Shown here one piece after another: positions 21,483-22,748 of a stretch of 22,748 bases of DNA. A program made the position numbers and the translations under genes. The stretch is from DATNBT01 sp964579765 (GTDB taxonomy: Bacteria > Acidobacteriota > Vicinamibacteria > Vicinamibacterales > CAVVIG01). Each line of letters starts with the position of its first letter. Positions within the stretch are counted from its first letter, which is position 1. The stretch spans positions 1 through 22,748 of the forward strand of contig CAZOIK010000291.1 in the NCBI GenBank assembly GCA_964579765.1, written 5' to 3'. The notes beneath the pieces were generated by a model. It did not search any database, was not told the origin of the DNA, and worked only from the letters and a program-made list of their open reading frames with translations.

Positions 21483-22748
21483 ATGAGCCAGATTCACGTC
21501 ACGCTTCCCGACGGGTCCATCCGCGACATCGCGGCCGGGGCACCGGTGCGCGACGTCGCGGCGGCGATCTCGCCTGGGCTGGCGAAGGCCGCGCTGGCCG
21601 CCGTCGTTGACGGGAAGCTGGTCGATCTGTCGTTCCCGCTCGAGCACGACGCGAGCGTGAAGATCGTCACCGATCGGAGTCCCGAGGCGCTGCCGCTCTA
21701 CCGTCACAGCACGGCGCACCTGCTCGCGGCGGCCGTCACCAACCTGTTTCCCGGCGTGCAGTGCGGCATCGGCCCGGCGACCGACGAAGGCTTCTTCTAC
21801 GACTTCGTCGTCCCGCGTCCGTTCGTGCCCGAGGACCTCGAGAAGATCGAGGACAAGATGCGCGAGTTCGCGGCGCAGGACCTCGTCTACGAGCGCCAGA
21901 TGTGGCCGCGCGACGAGGCAAAGCGCTTCTTCGCGACCCGCGGCGAGCCGCTGAAGGTGCAGCTGATCGAGGAGAAGACCGAAGGCCAGCGCGACGTCTC
22001 CTGCTACACGATCAAGGACAAGGAGACGTTCATCGACTTCTGCGTCGGCCCGCACGTGCCGTCCACCGGGAAGCTCAAGGCGTTCAAGCTGCTGAACACC
22101 TCGAATGCCTACTGGAAGGGCGACGCGCGCAACCAGCCGATGCAGCGCATCTACGGCACCGCGTTCCTCAGCGACAAGGAGCTGAAGGCGCACCTCACGC
22201 AAATCGAGGAAGCGAAGAAGCGCGATCACCGGAAGCTCGGGCGCGAGCTCGGGCTCTTCACGTTCCACCAGTGGGCGCCGGGCGCGGCGTTCTGGCAGGA
22301 CAAGGGCACGACGCTGTACAACGCGCTCGCGAACTACATGCGCGACCTGCTGTTGCCGAACGGCTACGTCGAAGTGAAGACGCCGATCCTCTTCAACAAG
22401 GCGCTGTGGGAAACCTCCGGGCACTGGGCGCACTATCGCCAGAACATGTTCCAGGTGCAGGGCGCCGAGAACGAAGAAATGGCCATGAAGGCCATGAACT
22501 GCCCTGGCCACTTCCTGCTCTACGCGAGCGACGTCCACAGCTATCGCGAGCTGCCGATCCGCTTCCACGAGCAGACGCCGCTGCACCGCAACGAGCTGGC
22601 CGGAGTGCTCTCGGGCCTGACGCGCGTCCGCCAGTTCGCGCAGGACGACGGGCACTGCTTCGTGGCGCCCGAGCAGATTGGCGAGGAAGTCGAGCGGATG
22701 CTGCGGCTCATCGCGCGCGTGTACGACGACCTCGGCCTCGGCTACTCG
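21483..22748 (+). CDS. thrS: Threonine-tRNA ligase, 3' end beyond window
   Basis: The first 422 codons are present, with no stop before the window edge. An N-terminal TGS domain (1-60; IHVTLPDGSIRDI) is followed by the editing domain with H75-x3-H79 (HSTAHLL) and C187-x3-H191 (FCVGPHVPSTG). The class II catalytic core then begins (ETSGHWAHYRQNMF), with zinc ligands C340 (AMNCPGH) and H391 (FAQDDGHCF). The third zinc His, motif 3 and the anticodon-binding domain lie off the edge. It charges tRNA-Thr and edits Ser-tRNA-Thr in the cytoplasm. The ATG lies 7 nt after the tRNA-Val CCA and has no Shine-Dalgarno in the tRNA-free gap, so its mRNA is probably freed by tRNA 3' processing or read through from the tRNA promoter. 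Confidence 0.97.
   Translation, partial: MSQIHVTLPDGSIRDIAAGAPVRDVAAAISPGLAKAALAAVVDGKLVDLSFPLEHDASVKIVTDRSPEALPLYRHSTAHLLAAAVTNLFPGVQCGIGPATDEGFFYDFVVPRPFVPEDLEKIEDKMREFAAQDLVYERQMWPRDEAKRFFATRGEPLKVQLIEEKTEGQRDVSCYTIKDKETFIDFCVGPHVPSTGKLKAFKLLNTSNAYWKGDARNQPMQRIYGTAFLSDKELKAHLTQIEEAKKRDHRKLGRELGLFTFHQWAPGAAFWQDKGTTLYNALANYMRDLLLPNGYVEVKTPILFNKALWETSGHWAHYRQNMFQVQGAENEEMAMKAMNCPGHFLLYASDVHSYRELPIRFHEQTPLHRNELAGVLSGLTRVRQFAQDDGHCFVAPEQIGEEVERMLRLIARVYDDLGLGYS

Noticed and set aside
21411..22655. 414-codon minus-strand open frame opposite thrS and running into the tRNA
   Set aside because: It crosses a structured tRNA gene and is antisense to a clear threonyl-tRNA synthetase; no motifs of its own.

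Overview
The window is a dense, high-GC chromosomal segment from a diderm bacterium. Outer-membrane biology is shown by lpxD, a lipoprotein, an EnvC-like protein and MltG. Gene content and residue style would fit Acidobacteriota (for example Vicinamibacteria), but that assignment is inference. Nothing indicates a phage, transposon, plasmid or CRISPR array. The longest gap without a gene is about 170 bp, so no stretch over 300 bases lacks a gene.

Layout, left to right. (1) Minus strand: the 5' end of lpxD and a secreted S1/P1-nuclease/phospholipase-C-fold protein. (2) Divergent from them, a YdjM-type membrane hydrolase. (3) Minus strand: the AMMECR1 and MEMO genes (AmmeMemoRadiSam proteins A and B). 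(4) Plus strand: gatC-gatA, then an overlapping pair encoding a putative zincin metallopeptidase and a D-Ala-D-Ala-ligase-like ATP-grasp enzyme. (5) Minus strand: dnaK-hsp20, then a probable RNA polymerase omega gene and two tiny membrane proteins. (6) Plus strand: ymdB-xseA-xseB-ispA-tlyA-nadK. (7) Minus strand: ruvX-mltG. (8) Plus strand: an alkaline-phosphatase-superfamily lipoprotein, an EnvC-like LytM protein and an S41/PDZ protein. (9) An intergenic region with octamer repeats and a TetR-operator-like palindrome, followed by tRNA-Val(GAC) and the 5' part of thrS.

Architecture. Genes within a unit overlap by 1-4 nt (ATGA, GTGA or TGATG) almost everywhere. All three convergent junctions overlap within coding sequence (12, 41 and 101 nt). 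Three of the four divergent junctions are only about 20-35 bp and carry A/T-rich -10-like hexamers a few bases from the start codons, often with no Shine-Dalgarno sequence, which suggests leaderless or nearly leaderless transcripts.

Most noteworthy. First, the zincin/ATP-grasp couple at 5370-7444 is a candidate peptide-ligase/peptidase system of unknown product. Second, the three-gene envelope operon at 17224-21231 encodes proteins that each lack residues needed for catalysis: an Asp-His metal pair in the phosphatase, three zinc/catalytic His in the LytM domain, and both Ser and Lys of the S41 dyad. It may be a scaffold/activator module built from pseudoenzymes. Further points are an orthodox promoter with a palindromic leader ahead of dnaK, the absence of dxs from an otherwise conserved xseAB-ispA-tlyA-nadK order, and a tRNA-Val/thrS junction of only 7 nt.
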